64,000 nucleotides of DNA from Microbacterium sp. VKM Ac-2923 (GCF_022815605.1 NZ_JALGRP010000003.1:62001-126000), one strand, 5' to 3'. Numbered from the stretch's first letter, positions 25,134-33,921 are shown. Notes: generated by a model not told the origin, from the letters alone. Program-made: numbers and translations.

Positions 25134-25213
25134 CGCCCGGGGCGGGGGTGTAGCTGTCGGGCTTAGCTCGCGACGCCCGGGGCGGGGGTGTAGCCCTCGG
25201 GCCTAGCTCGCGA
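25134..25213. repeat. 40-bp direct duplication at the end of the phosphatase gene
   Basis: Two adjacent 40-bp units, 25134-25173 and 25174-25213, share CGCCCGGGGCGGGGGTGTAG and the tail TAGCTCGCGA, with three differences. The right unit contains the last codons and stop of the phosphatase gene, so the spacer unit is a copy of that gene end. Confidence 0.8.
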
Positions 25214-25790
25214 CGCCCGCGTACGCGAGCATCTCCCACGCGTCGCCGTCGAGACGGAACGTGGTCGCCGAGCAGTTCGGCAGACGCTCGCCCTCGCGGG
25301 GGAACGCCCCGTCGGTGGCGTACATGATGACTTCGCGGATCAGGGCACCGTGCGCGACCGCGATCACGTCGACGCCCTCGGGGGCGGATGCCACGGCCTC
25401 GGCGAGCGCGGCGAGCGCCCGCTCGCGCACCCTCGGCCACGACTCGGCGTTCGGGACCTCGGCGACGTGCCAGGGTCCGTAGGCCTCGGCGAAAGTCAGG
25501 ACGTCCATGCCTTCGGCGTCGCCATACGACCGCTCCTGCAGTCCCGGCATCCGGTGGCTGACCGTCGTTCCCAGAGCCGCGGCGATCAGGTCGGCGGTCT
25601 CGGCCGCGCGCGACAGATCGCTCGAGACGATGACGACCTCGCGGCCCGCGTACTCGCTTGCGAGGCGATCGGCCACCTCGCGCGCCTGGCCGCGGCCGGT
25701 GTCGTTGAGGGGGATGTCCGTCGAGCCCTGGATGCGGCCCCCGGAGTTCCAGTCGGTCTCACCGTGTCGTACAAGGGTCAGGATCGTCAC
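25203..25790 (-). CDS. Histidine phosphatase family protein
   Basis: A 195-residue phosphoglycerate-mutase-like phosphatase. The phosphohistidine motif is LVRHGETDWN (His9), with SSDLSRAAETA, the acid in LQERSYGDAEGMD, and the second histidine in VAHGALIREV, so the active site is complete. Members dephosphorylate small phosphate esters; the substrate is not predictable. The GTG start lies 6 nt after TAGGCT. The C-terminus sits inside a 40-bp duplicated sequence. Confidence 0.88.
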   Translation of the reverse strand: MTILTLVRHGETDWNSGGRIQGSTDIPLNDTGRGQAREVADRLASEYAGREVVIVSSDLSRAAETADLIAAALGTTVSHRMPGLQERSYGDAEGMDVLTFAEAYGPWHVAEVPNAESWPRVRERALAALAEAVASAPEGVDVIAVAHGALIREVIMYATDGAFPREGERLPNCSATTFRLDGDAWEMLAYAGVAS

Positions 25791-25796
25791 CGTCCG

Positions 25797-25802
25797 AGCC
25801 TA
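25797..25802 (-). promoter_or_regulatory. -10 box, leaderless promoter
   Basis: Minus-strand TAGGCT is 6 nt before the GTG of the histidine phosphatase gene and decides that start. Confidence 0.65.
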
Positions 25803-26041
25803 ACCGAGCGCGGCATTCGTCGGTCCGGCCCCGCGGCTGGCCTCCCTCGCGGGTTCGCACCGGTGGTGCGGAGCGGAGGAGATGCAGCGAGGGGAGGATG
25901 CCGGGAAGGGTTGTGGTCCTCCGCTCACCCCACGTCCTCCGCTCGTCACGCTCCACGGCGCTGCGCGCTGCGCGCCGCGCTCTCCGCGCCTCGCGCCGCG
26001 CGTCCCCGCGTACGGCACGCTCGGTCGTCCGTCGAGAACTC

Positions 26042-26890
26042 TCAGAGAAGCCCGGGCAGCCGGTCCGCGAGGGCCCGCAGCGCATCGGTCGTCCCGCCAT
26101 CGATCTTGACGGCCGCACGCTGGTCGGCGCGGGTTTCGCCGCGGTTGATGATGACGACGGGCAGGCGCTTGCGCCGCGCCCGCTCGACGAGCCGAATGCC
26201 GGAGTTGACCACCAGCGACGAGCCGGCGATCACGAGCGCCTCACTCGTATGGACGAGCTGCTCGGCCTCGCGGAATTTCTCGACCGGGATGTACTCGCCG
26301 AAGAACACCACGTCGGGTTTGAGCGTGCCGCCGCACACGGAGCACACGGGCACGACGAAACCGTCGGCCGAGGCGGGGGTGACGTCTCCGTCGGGACCGA
26401 GCTCGACGCTCTCGGGGAGCGAGATCCACGGGTTGTCGGCCTCGACGCGCTCGGCCAGGTCACGGCGGTCGAACACCTGGCCGCAGTGCAGGCAGCCGAC
26501 GCGGCGCATCGTGCCGTGCAGCTCGACGACGCGTCCGCTGCCGGCGCGCACGTGCAGACCGTCGACGTTCTGCGTGACGACGCCGTTCGCGACACCCGCG
26601 GCCTCGAGATCGGCCAGGGCCCGATGCCCGCCGTTCGGCTCGGCGGCGGCGAACACCTTCCAGCCCAGGTGGCTGCCCACCCAGTATCTGCGCCGCGCAT
26701 CGGCGCTGGCGAGGAACTGCTGCGCCGTCATGGGCGTCCGCGTCGGCGCGCCCTTGCCGCGATAGTCGGGGATCCCCGAGTCGGTCGACACGCCCGCACC
26801 GGTCAGCACCGCGATCCGGCGGCCGGAGAGCACCTCGACAGCCCGATCGATGGATGCCGAGAACCCGGCATCCTTCGTCGTGTCGGTCAT
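26042..26890 (-). CDS. Sir2-family NAD-dependent deacylase
   Basis: A 282-residue sirtuin. NAD site LTGAGVSTDSGIPDYRG, then VVTQNVDGLH, catalytic histidine in ELHGTM, a zinc ribbon with CLHC and CSVC, and PDVVFFGE. It removes acyl groups from lysines using NAD. The long loop between strands and the C-terminal RARRKRLPVVIINRGETRAD fit the bacterial class II (SIRT4-like) group. Start is ATG 26890 behind GGAGG; a GTG two codons upstream is less likely. A TAGACT box 22 nt upstream of the start gives a short normal leader. Confidence 0.92.
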   Translation of the reverse strand: MTDTTKDAGFSASIDRAVEVLSGRRIAVLTGAGVSTDSGIPDYRGKGAPTRTPMTAQQFLASADARRRYWVGSHLGWKVFAAAEPNGGHRALADLEAAGVANGVVTQNVDGLHVRAGSGRVVELHGTMRRVGCLHCGQVFDRRDLAERVEADNPWISLPESVELGPDGDVTPASADGFVVPVCSVCGGTLKPDVVFFGEYIPVEKFREAEQLVHTSEALVIAGSSLVVNSGIRLVERARRKRLPVVIINRGETRADQRAAVKIDGGTTDALRALADRLPGLL

Positions 26891-27000
26891 GCACACCTCC
26901 GTCTCGACGAGTCTACGGCGGGCCGCCGACGCCGGCTCGCGCGGCAGTCCCCGCAGGGCCTCGTACCCGGCGGCGCTCGCCCGGCTGGCACCATGGGACG

Positions 27001-27807
27001 ATGCCCGTCATCCCGCTCGACTCCGCCGACGACCCGCGCCTCTCCGATTACCGCGACCTGACCGACGTGTCGCTGCGCCGGGTGTCGGAGCCCGCGGGCG
27101 GCCTCTACATCGCGGAGTCCTCGAAGGTGCTCGACCGGGCGCTGCGCGCGGGCCACCGCCCGCGATCGGTGCTCGTGCAGGAGAAGTTCCTCGCCGACGC
27201 GCTGTCCCTGGTGGGCGAGGATGCCGAGGTCTACGTCGTCCCCGCCGAGATTGCCGAGCAGGTCACGGGGTACACCGTGCACCGGGGGCTGTTGGCATCC
27301 ATGCATCGCCCCGCCCTGGCATCGGTCGCCGAGGTCGTCGCCGGAGCGCGACTGGTCGTGGTGCTCGAAGACATCGTCGACCACACCAACATCGGTGCCG
27401 CGTTCCGGTCGGCGGCCGCCCTCGGAGCGGATGCCGTGCTCGTCACGCCCCGCTGCGCCGACCCGCTGTACCGACGCAGCGTCCGAGTGAGCATGGGCAC
27501 GGTGTTCCAGGTGCCGTGGACGCGACTCCCCGAATGGTCGGACGCGAAGCCCCAACTGGTCGACGCGGGCCTCCACCTCGCCGCTCTCGCCCTCTCCGAC
27601 GACGCGGTCAGCCTCGATGCCTTCTCGGCCGCCGGGCACGAGCGCGTGGCGCTGCTGCTCGGAGCGGAGGGCGACGGCCTCAGCCGCGGTGCGCTCGCCG
27701 CGGCCGACACGGTCGTGACGATCCCGATGGCCGGGGACGTGGACTCGCTCAACGTCGCCGCGGCGAGCGCCGTCGCGCTGTGGGAGCTGAGGCGCGGGCG
27801 ACGCTGA
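27001..27807 (+). CDS. TrmH/SpoU-family RNA 2'-O-methyltransferase
   Basis: A 268-residue SPOUT enzyme using SAM. An N-terminal substrate-binding domain (AESSKVLDRALRAGHRPRSV) precedes the knot: DIVDHTNIGAAFRSAAALGA, then LLLGAEGDGLS and IPMAGDVDSLNVAAASAVAL, which hold the three SpoU motifs. It should methylate a ribose in rRNA or tRNA; which one is not clear. CACCAT lies 6 nt before the ATG, a weaker version of the leaderless promoter seen elsewhere. Confidence 0.9.
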   Translation: MPVIPLDSADDPRLSDYRDLTDVSLRRVSEPAGGLYIAESSKVLDRALRAGHRPRSVLVQEKFLADALSLVGEDAEVYVVPAEIAEQVTGYTVHRGLLASMHRPALASVAEVVAGARLVVVLEDIVDHTNIGAAFRSAAALGADAVLVTPRCADPLYRRSVRVSMGTVFQVPWTRLPEWSDAKPQLVDAGLHLAALALSDDAVSLDAFSAAGHERVALLLGAEGDGLSRGALAAADTVVTIPMAGDVDSLNVAAASAVALWELRRGRR

Positions 27808-27895
27808 CCCTCGGACGGCGCTGACCATCCGTCGCGCGGCGACCGGACGCTCGCCCCATCGAGCGGGGCGACGACGGGGGAGGGGAGTTCTGCGG

Positions 27896-28756
27896 CTACA
27901 CCTGCGTCTCGCGTGAGCCTGCGGCATCCGGACCCGGGGCCAGGTTCGTCACGGGCAACGGCTCGGGGCGTTTCGCCCGCACGTGGTCGCCCGACGACTG
28001 GTGACGCAGGCGACGCAGCACCCAGGGCACGAGGTACGACCGCGCCCACACCAGGTCCTTCTCGCGCGCGGCTCGCCAGGTGGTCGCCGTGAGCGCTTCG
28101 GGCTGCCGCGGTTGCAGGTCGTTCGGGACGTTCAGGGCGCGAAGGACCATGCGCGCCACCTCGTGGTGCCCGAGGGCGTTGTAGTGGAGGCGGTCATCGT
28201 CGAAGAAGCGCATGTCCTGCACCTCCTTCAGGCCCCACTGGTCGGCGACGATGCAGTCACGGGCATCGGCGATCGCGCGGACGTTCTCGTTGTAGATCGC
28301 CACCTTGCCCCGGATGCCACGGAACACGGGCGTGAACTCGGTGTCGATGGCCGTGAACACGACGACGGTGGCGTCGTCGCGTCGGAGTCTCACGACGGCG
28401 TCCTCGAACTGCCGCGCGACGGCGTCGGGGTCGCTCCCCGGTCGGATGACGTCGTTGCCCCCGGCCGAGAACGTGATGAGGTCGGGCTTGAGCGCGAGCG
28501 CGGGCTCGATCTGATCGGCCACGATCTGCGCGATGAGTTTGCCGCGCACGGCGAGATTGGCGTAGGCGAAATCGTCGACTTGCGCCGCGAGCACTTCGGC
28601 CACTCGATCGGCCCACCCGCGATGCCCGTCGTCCGGCAGGGGGTCGCCAATCCCCTCGGTGAACGAGTCGCCCAGGGCGACCCAGCGGCGCCAGGGGTGC
28701 GGGCCGGGATTGTCGGGCGAGGACGAGGTGCGGGACGAGTGCGGATCGAGTGTCAT
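27896..28756 (-). CDS. SGNH/GDSL hydrolase, copy 1
   Basis: A 286-residue SGNH-fold esterase. Block I is VALGDSFTEGIGD (Ser), block II contains the conserved Gly (ANLAVRGKL), block III is FSAGGNDVI (Asn), and block V is DRLHYNALGHHEVA (Asp-His). The catalytic set is complete and no signal peptide is seen. It is a clear paralogue of the gene at 57177-57941. ATG 28756 is preferred because GGAGG precedes it; in-frame upstream codons lack support. TAGCCT about 20 nt upstream is the likely -10 box. Confidence 0.85.
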   Translation of the reverse strand: MTLDPHSSRTSSSPDNPGPHPWRRWVALGDSFTEGIGDPLPDDGHRGWADRVAEVLAAQVDDFAYANLAVRGKLIAQIVADQIEPALALKPDLITFSAGGNDVIRPGSDPDAVARQFEDAVVRLRRDDATVVVFTAIDTEFTPVFRGIRGKVAIYNENVRAIADARDCIVADQWGLKEVQDMRFFDDDRLHYNALGHHEVARMVLRALNVPNDLQPRQPEALTATTWRAAREKDLVWARSYLVPWVLRRLRHQSSGDHVRAKRPEPLPVTNLAPGPDAAGSRETQV

Positions 28757-28825
28757 CGAAACCTCCGCCTCCAGGCTAACCCCGGCCTCGGACAACGCCC
28801 GAGCGACCCGTTCCCGGGCCAACGC

Positions 28826-28906
28826 CCACCGGCGATAAACACGATCCATCCGCATAAACACTCCCTCGCCGTGTTTCTGCGCACGAACCGCGTTTATCGC
28901 CGATGG
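28826..28906. repeat. Nested inverted repeat with GATAAAC arms
   Basis: An outer pair, 28826-28844 and 28888-28906, matches in 17 of 19 positions around CGGCGATAAAC / GTTTATCGCCG. Inside it AAACAC (28855-28860) and GTGTTT (28871-28876) form a second stem. The ATAAACAC word thus occurs in several orientations. The block lies in the divergent spacer between the SGNH and helicase genes and is far more AT rich than its surroundings. It could be an operator or a mobile-element relic. Confidence 0.6.
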
Positions 28907-28991
28907 GAGCGGGGAACCTCCACAGGGCGACGCCGCGCGGTGTGAGAACCGCCTATCGTGGATGTTCGCGCTCGCGTGGGAAGGAGGTTCG

Positions 28992-31247
28992 ATGCTGGAA
29001 GCAGAAGCCCGCACCCCGAATCTCCCGAACACCGAGAGCTCCGCCCCCGCGGAGAGGCCGCGCATCGCAAGCCCCGGCCCGGTCGCGAGCCCCGACCCCA
29101 CCGCCGGCCCGGTCGCGAGTCCCGCCCGCATCGCCAGTCCTGGCCCCGTCGCGAGCCCCGGCCCGGTCGCGAGCCCCGACCCCACCGCCGGCCCGGTCGC
29201 GAGCCCCGGCCCGGTCGTACAACCCGGCCCCACCCCCGCCGACCCCCGCCGCGGCGACGCACCCTCCGCCCCGATCGCTCCGGCCTCCACCCCCGGCGGC
29301 TCCGAGCCGGCCGATGCACCCTCCGCCCCCGCGGCATCCGCCCCCCTCGACCCGTCCCACGCCGCCGCCCCCGTCGCCGACCACCGCGTCCCGGGGGAGG
29401 ACCCCGTTCCCGCCGACGCCGTCGAGCCCCACTTCGGTTCGTTCGCCGCCGAGCACCTCTCCCCGTCCTTCCCGCAGCGCGCACCGTGGGGAACCGCGCA
29501 ACGCCTGCGCGCCTGGCAGGCCGAGGCCCTCGATCTCTACTTCGGTCTCGACGGTCCCGATGGCGAGGGCAAGGGCCCCCGTGACTTCCTCGCCGCCGCC
29601 ACCCCCGGGGCCGGAAAGACCACGTTCGCCCTCCGCCTGGCATCCGAACTCGTGCGCCGGAACGTCGTCGACCGCATCGTCGTCGTCGCCCCCACCGAGC
29701 ACCTCAAGACCCAGTGGGCCGAGGCGGCCGCGCGCGTCGGCATCCGCCTGGACCCGGCTTTCTCCAACCGCCACTACGCCCCGGCGCGGCATTACCGCGG
29801 CGTGGTCGTCACCTACGCCCAGGTCGCGGTCAAGGCCGAGGTGCACCAACGCCTGACGATGGATGCCAGAACCCTGGTCATCCTCGACGAGGTGCACCAC
29901 GGCGGCGACGCCCTCAGCTGGGGCGACGCCCTGCGCGAGGCCTACAACCGCGCCGCCCGCCGCCTTCTGCTGTCGGGGACGCCGTTCCGCAGCGACACCG
30001 CGCCCATCCCGTTCGTGGAGTACCACCCGAACGCCAAGGGCATCCGCCTCTCGCGCACCGACTACGCCTACGGCTACCGCCGGGCCCTCGACGACGGCGT
30101 GGTGCGCCCGGTGTTCTTCCTCGTCTACGCCGGGCAGATGCGCTGGCGCACCAAGGCCGGCGAAGAGATGGAGGCCCAGCTCGGCCAGGACAACACGAAA
30201 GACATCACGTCCCAGGCGTGGCGCACCGCGCTCGACCCGAACGGCGACTGGATCCCCGCCGTCCTTCGCTCCGCCGATCGACGCCTCACCGAGGTGCGCG
30301 AGACGGTCCCGGATGCCGGCGGGCTCGTCATCGCGACCGATCAGACCGCCGCGCGCGCCTACGCCGCCATCCTCGAGGACATCAGCGGCGAGGAGGTGAC
30401 GATCGTCCTCTCCGACGAGGCCGAGGCCTCGGGGCGCATCGAGACGTTCGCAAAGTCCACCACCCGGTGGATGGTGGCCGTCCGCATGGTGTCGGAGGGC
30501 GTCGACGTGCCGCGCCTCGCCGTCGGCGTGTATGCGACCAGTGCCTCGACGCCCCTCTTCTTCGCGCAGGCCATCGGACGTTTCGTGCGCGCCCGCCGCC
30601 GTGGAGAGACGGCGAGCGTGTTCCTGCCGAACGTTCCGCAGTTACTCGCCCTGGCCGGTGAGATGGAGGCGCAGCGCGACCACGCCCTCGACCGCGACAG
30701 CGACGCGGAAGACCAGTGGAACGCCGAAGAAGACATGATGGATGCCGCCGAGCGCGAGGACAAGGCATCCGACGCGCTCGAGCAGGAGTTCGAGTACCAG
30801 GCGCTCGGCTCCCTCGCCCACTTCGACCGGGTGCTGTTCGACGGGCAGGAATTCGGGCAGCTCGCGGTACCCGGAACCATCGAGGAGGAGGAGTTCCTCG
30901 GCATCCCGGGCCTCCTCGAACCCGATCAGGTGCACGAGGTGCTCATGTCGCGTGCGACCCGGCAATCGCGTCATCGCTCCACACGCGAAGCGACCGAGAA
31001 GGAGAGCGGCGTCGAGCCGGCCCGGGTCGACGAAGGCGGCCTCCCCGCCCCGCTGCACCGCACCCTCAAGGAGCAGCGGCAGCTCCTCAACACCATGGTC
31101 GGCCTCTACGCACGCCAGAGCGGCGAGGCGCACGGTCTCGTGCACGCCGAGCTGCGGCGCATCTGCGGCGGTCCCGCCGTCTCGCACGCCACGGTCGCGC
31201 AGCTGCAAGCGCGCATCGACGTGCTGCGCCGCCGCGTGCACTCCTGA
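28992..31247 (+). CDS. DEAD/DEAH-box (SF2) helicase with repeat-rich N-terminal tail
   Basis: A 751-residue protein. Residues 1 to about 150 are Pro/Ala/Ser-rich and contain repeats of GPVASPDPTA type. The SF2 core follows: TPGAGKTT (motif I), LVILDEVHH (II), LLLSGTPFRSD (III), GLVIATDQTAA (IV region), and FFAQAIGRFVRARRRGE (VI). Acidic helices and a C-terminal helical domain (residues 600-751) complete it. It belongs to the SSL2/type III-like helicases of Actinobacteria; the nucleic-acid substrate is unknown. ATG 28992 is chosen because AAGGAGG lies 6 nt upstream; TATCGT at 28954 is a good -10 box. Confidence 0.87.
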   Translation: MLEAEARTPNLPNTESSAPAERPRIASPGPVASPDPTAGPVASPARIASPGPVASPGPVASPDPTAGPVASPGPVVQPGPTPADPRRGDAPSAPIAPASTPGGSEPADAPSAPAASAPLDPSHAAAPVADHRVPGEDPVPADAVEPHFGSFAAEHLSPSFPQRAPWGTAQRLRAWQAEALDLYFGLDGPDGEGKGPRDFLAAATPGAGKTTFALRLASELVRRNVVDRIVVVAPTEHLKTQWAEAAARVGIRLDPAFSNRHYAPARHYRGVVVTYAQVAVKAEVHQRLTMDARTLVILDEVHHGGDALSWGDALREAYNRAARRLLLSGTPFRSDTAPIPFVEYHPNAKGIRLSRTDYAYGYRRALDDGVVRPVFFLVYAGQMRWRTKAGEEMEAQLGQDNTKDITSQAWRTALDPNGDWIPAVLRSADRRLTEVRETVPDAGGLVIATDQTAARAYAAILEDISGEEVTIVLSDEAEASGRIETFAKSTTRWMVAVRMVSEGVDVPRLAVGVYATSASTPLFFAQAIGRFVRARRRGETASVFLPNVPQLLALAGEMEAQRDHALDRDSDAEDQWNAEEDMMDAAEREDKASDALEQEFEYQALGSLAHFDRVLFDGQEFGQLAVPGTIEEEEFLGIPGLLEPDQVHEVLMSRATRQSRHRSTREATEKESGVEPARVDEGGLPAPLHRTLKEQRQLLNTMVGLYARQSGEAHGLVHAELRRICGGPAVSHATVAQLQARIDVLRRRVHS
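29076..29219. repeat. In-frame minisatellite in the helicase gene
   Basis: GGCCCGGTCGCGAG occurs at 29076, 29106, 29160 and 29190, with variants at 29142 and 29208. All spacings are multiples of 6, so the frame is kept. It encodes alternating GPVASP and DPTAGPVASP units. Confidence 0.8.
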
Positions 31248-31585
31248 GGCGCCGCGCCAGTCCGTGGCGCCGCCCCGAGCGCAGGCGTCGCACCGCGCCG
31301 AGATGCCACGCCGCGCAGGTGCGGCATCCCCTCGCATCCACCCCCTCGCACGCGGGTGCCGCGCCGCGCCGCGGTGCCGCGCCGCGCAGGTGCGGCATCC
31401 CCTCGCATCCACCCCCTCGCACCCACGCGCCGCCGTCGTCTCGCGATCCCGAAATGCTGGCATCCACCCCGCGGCATCCGCGTCTTCCCGGGCTTCGGAA
31501 GCCCGAAATGCTGTCAGTATCGACCGACGCGCCCGGGGGCGTGGAACCGCCTCATTACGGTGGGGGACGACCCCAAGGAGCCCGA
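31248..31585. other. Intergenic stretch with a long direct repeat
   Basis: 338 bp between helicase and VIT-family genes. It holds the 42-bp direct repeat listed separately, a GGGCTT/AAGCCC hairpin near 31488-31502, and two CCCGAAATGCTG words. No gene is supported; the frames that cross it have repetitive, composition-driven translations. Confidence 0.6.
31310..31422. repeat. 42-bp perfect direct repeat, 71-bp period
   Basis: 31310-31351 and 31381-31422 are identical, beginning GCCGCGCAGGTGCGGCATCC and ending ACCCCCTCGCAC. Between them is a 29-bp run of GCCGCG-type sequence. Each copy contains GGCATCC. Confidence 0.85.
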
Positions 31586-32665
31586 GTGACGACCCTCGCC
31601 ACCCCCAACGCCCGTGACCGTCGCCGCTGGGCGCGATACCTCGTCGACGAGCGCGCCGAAGCCCGCGTGTACCGCGAGCTCGCGTCCCGCCGCTCCGGCG
31701 AGGAGCGCGACATCCTGCTCGAACTCGCCGAGGCCGAGGGCCGCCACGAGCAGCACTGGATCGACCTGCTGGGTGAGCAGCCGCCGCGCCTGCCCCACCC
31801 CGGCCTGCGCACGCGGATGCTCGCCTGGATGGCCCGTCGCTTCGGATCGATCTTCGTGCTCGCGCTGGCGCAGAACGCCGAGGCCCGTTCGCCGTACGCC
31901 GACGAGCCGTACGCCACCCCCGCGATGGCCGCCGACGAGCGCGTGCACCACGAGGTCGTCCGCGGTCTCGCCGCTCGCGGACGCCGCCGGCTGTCGGGCA
32001 CCTTCCGCGCCGCCGTGTTCGGGGCGAACGACGGCCTCGTGTCCAACCTCGCCCTCGTCATGGGGGTGGGCGCCACCGGCGTCGCCCCGAGCTTCGTGCT
32101 CTTCAGCGGCGTCGCGGGTCTCCTCGCCGGGGCCCTGTCGATGGGAGCCGGCGAGTTCGTCTCGGTGCGATCGCAGCGCGAACTCCTCGAGGCCACCGAG
32201 GAGAGCTCGTTCGCCGACTCCGCGCTCCCGCACCTGGACCTGGATGCCAACGAGCTCGCCCTCGTCTACCGCACGCGCGGGATGGACCAGGATGCCGCGC
32301 TCGCCAAGGCGCGCGAGGTCGTCACTGCCGCACAGGCGGGAGTGGCCCCTGTTGCGGCAGCCCCGGGGGAGTCCTCGCACGACGTCGTCGGCAGCGCGTG
32401 GGGCGCGTCCCTCTCGAGCTTCCTGTTCTTCGCGTCGGGCGCGGTCATCCCGGTGCTGCCGTGGATCTTCGGGATGACCGGCATCGGCGCGGTCGTGCTC
32501 GCGCTGGTCCTGGTGGGCATCGCCCTGATGGCCACCGGCGCGATGGTGGGCCTGCTCTCGGGCGCCTCACCCCTCAAGCGCGGCCTGCGCCAGCTCGCGA
32601 TCGGCTTCGGCGCCGCCGCGATCACCTACGTCCTCGGCCTGCTGTTCGGGGTGTCGGCGGCGTGA
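31586..32665 (+). CDS. Ferritin-like / VIT1-family metal (Fe/Mn) transporter
   Basis: A 359-residue fusion. Residues 8-110 form a rubrerythrin-like four-helix domain with paired E..E..H ligands (AEARVYRELASR, AEAEGRHEQHW, and ADERVHHEV). Residues 135-359 are a VIT1/CCC1 membrane domain: FRAAVFGANDGLVSNLALVM, GAGEFVSVRSQRELLE, and three C-terminal helices. VIT proteins move Fe2+ or Mn2+ out of the cytosol; the ferritin-like part may bind or oxidise iron first. GTG start with AAGGAG ahead. It appears to stand alone. Confidence 0.9.
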   Translation: MTTLATPNARDRRRWARYLVDERAEARVYRELASRRSGEERDILLELAEAEGRHEQHWIDLLGEQPPRLPHPGLRTRMLAWMARRFGSIFVLALAQNAEARSPYADEPYATPAMAADERVHHEVVRGLAARGRRRLSGTFRAAVFGANDGLVSNLALVMGVGATGVAPSFVLFSGVAGLLAGALSMGAGEFVSVRSQRELLEATEESSFADSALPHLDLDANELALVYRTRGMDQDAALAKAREVVTAAQAGVAPVAAAPGESSHDVVGSAWGASLSSFLFFASGAVIPVLPWIFGMTGIGAVVLALVLVGIALMATGAMVGLLSGASPLKRGLRQLAIGFGAAAITYVLGLLFGVSAA

Positions 32666-32766
32666 CCCGCGCGTGGGCCGATCTTGTGCGGGGTGTCGGC
32701 GTCGCGGCCCACGCGCGGGCCGACCTCGTGCGGTTCGGCGCGGCCTGAGCCCCCGCCCTCGCACCA

Positions 32767-33810
32767 TCAGCCGCGGCCCGCCGCCACCCGCGCCGCCTCG
32801 CGCGTCGCCCCCACGTTCTTGCGGCCCGCGCGGGAACCGGCGAGCTTGGCGGTGATGTGCTCGCGCACCGTCACCGGGTCGTACAGTGCCGGCGCGTGGT
32901 CCGAAACGAAGTGCGGCAGCGGCGCGATCACCGCGTCGGCGTCGCCGTCGTGGAAGAACGCGGCCGAGCGTCGCCGTTCGATCGTCCCATCGATCACCGG
33001 GGGCTTCACGCGGTGAAGTGTCGACAGCCACTTGTCGTTCGTCAGTCGGGCCGCGACGTCGCCAAGGTTGACGAGCAGGGCTCCTTCCGCCGGAGACACG
33101 TCGTTCCATGAGCCGTCCTGCCCGAGCACCTGCAGGCCCGCGACACGGTCTCCCCACAGCACGGTCACCAGGCCGAAGTCGGTGTGCTCGCCCATCCCGG
33201 TCAGCTCGGCGCCCAGCTCGATGAATCCCGGGGGGAGCGCGTAGTTGTTCATGCGCAGCACGTCGATCGAATGCCCCGTGATGTCGTCGAAGAAGTCATC
33301 GGGCACGCGCAGGGCCGCAGCGAAGACCCGCGTCAGCGTCTGTGCCACGCGCCGCGCCTCGTCGTAGTACTCGCTCACCGCCCGCTCGAATCCGGTCGTC
33401 GCATCGGGCCAGGTGTTCTCGGCGTAGTCGGTGGCCGAGGCCGTGGTGCCCGGGTACTCCCGCCAGGACGTCCCCACGTTGAACGCCTCGAAGAAGTCGT
33501 TCATGCGCGTGACCGGATCGACGCCGAGGCTGTAGCTCAGCGACTCGCTTTTCGGCGGGCTGTAGCCGCGGTTCTCCGAGGCCGGCCGCACGTATTTCTT
33601 CTTGGTCTCGAGCGGCAGCGAGAAGAATCCGTCGAGAGCGCCGGTGAGGTCGTCGATGACGACGTTCGGGATGCCGTGCCCCACGATCTGCATGAAGCCG
33701 ACGGTGCGACACGCGTGATCGACGGCGGCGACCACCGCGGCACGCGCATCGGGAGAGCCGGGGCCGACCCACGCGGAGATGTCGATCGTGGGCACGCGGA
33801 AGTCAGGCAT
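32767..33810 (-). CDS. 2-oxoglutarate/Fe(II) oxygenase, isopenicillin-N-synthase family
   Basis: A 347-residue non-haem iron oxygenase. The N-terminal DIOX_N part (FRVPTIDISAW, VGFMQIVGHGIP) precedes the jelly-roll core, where iron ligands are in GEHTDFGLVTV (His, Asp) and TLHRVKPP (His), and the 2-oxoglutarate arginine is in RRRSAAFF. Similar bacterial proteins act on small metabolites; no biosynthetic partners are near, so the substrate is open. The C-terminal 25 residues are Arg/Ala-rich. ATG 33810 lies 6 nt after TAGCGT. Confidence 0.88.
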   Translation of the reverse strand: MPDFRVPTIDISAWVGPGSPDARAAVVAAVDHACRTVGFMQIVGHGIPNVVIDDLTGALDGFFSLPLETKKKYVRPASENRGYSPPKSESLSYSLGVDPVTRMNDFFEAFNVGTSWREYPGTTASATDYAENTWPDATTGFERAVSEYYDEARRVAQTLTRVFAAALRVPDDFFDDITGHSIDVLRMNNYALPPGFIELGAELTGMGEHTDFGLVTVLWGDRVAGLQVLGQDGSWNDVSPAEGALLVNLGDVAARLTNDKWLSTLHRVKPPVIDGTIERRRSAAFFHDGDADAVIAPLPHFVSDHAPALYDPVTVREHITAKLAGSRAGRKNVGATREAARVAAGRG

Positions 33811-33816
33811 GCCTCG

Positions 33817-33822
33817 ACGCTA
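33817..33822 (-). promoter_or_regulatory. -10 box, leaderless promoter
   Basis: Minus-strand TAGCGT lies 6 nt before the ATG of the oxygenase gene. Confidence 0.6.
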
Positions 33823-33921
33823 AGCGCGGCGTGTCACGTCGATGTTTCCTGGGGGTCACGGAAGGCGGGGCGGTGGCGGGCGCTCAACCCGGAACAGGTC
33901 CGCACTGCTCTCGCTCCCGCG

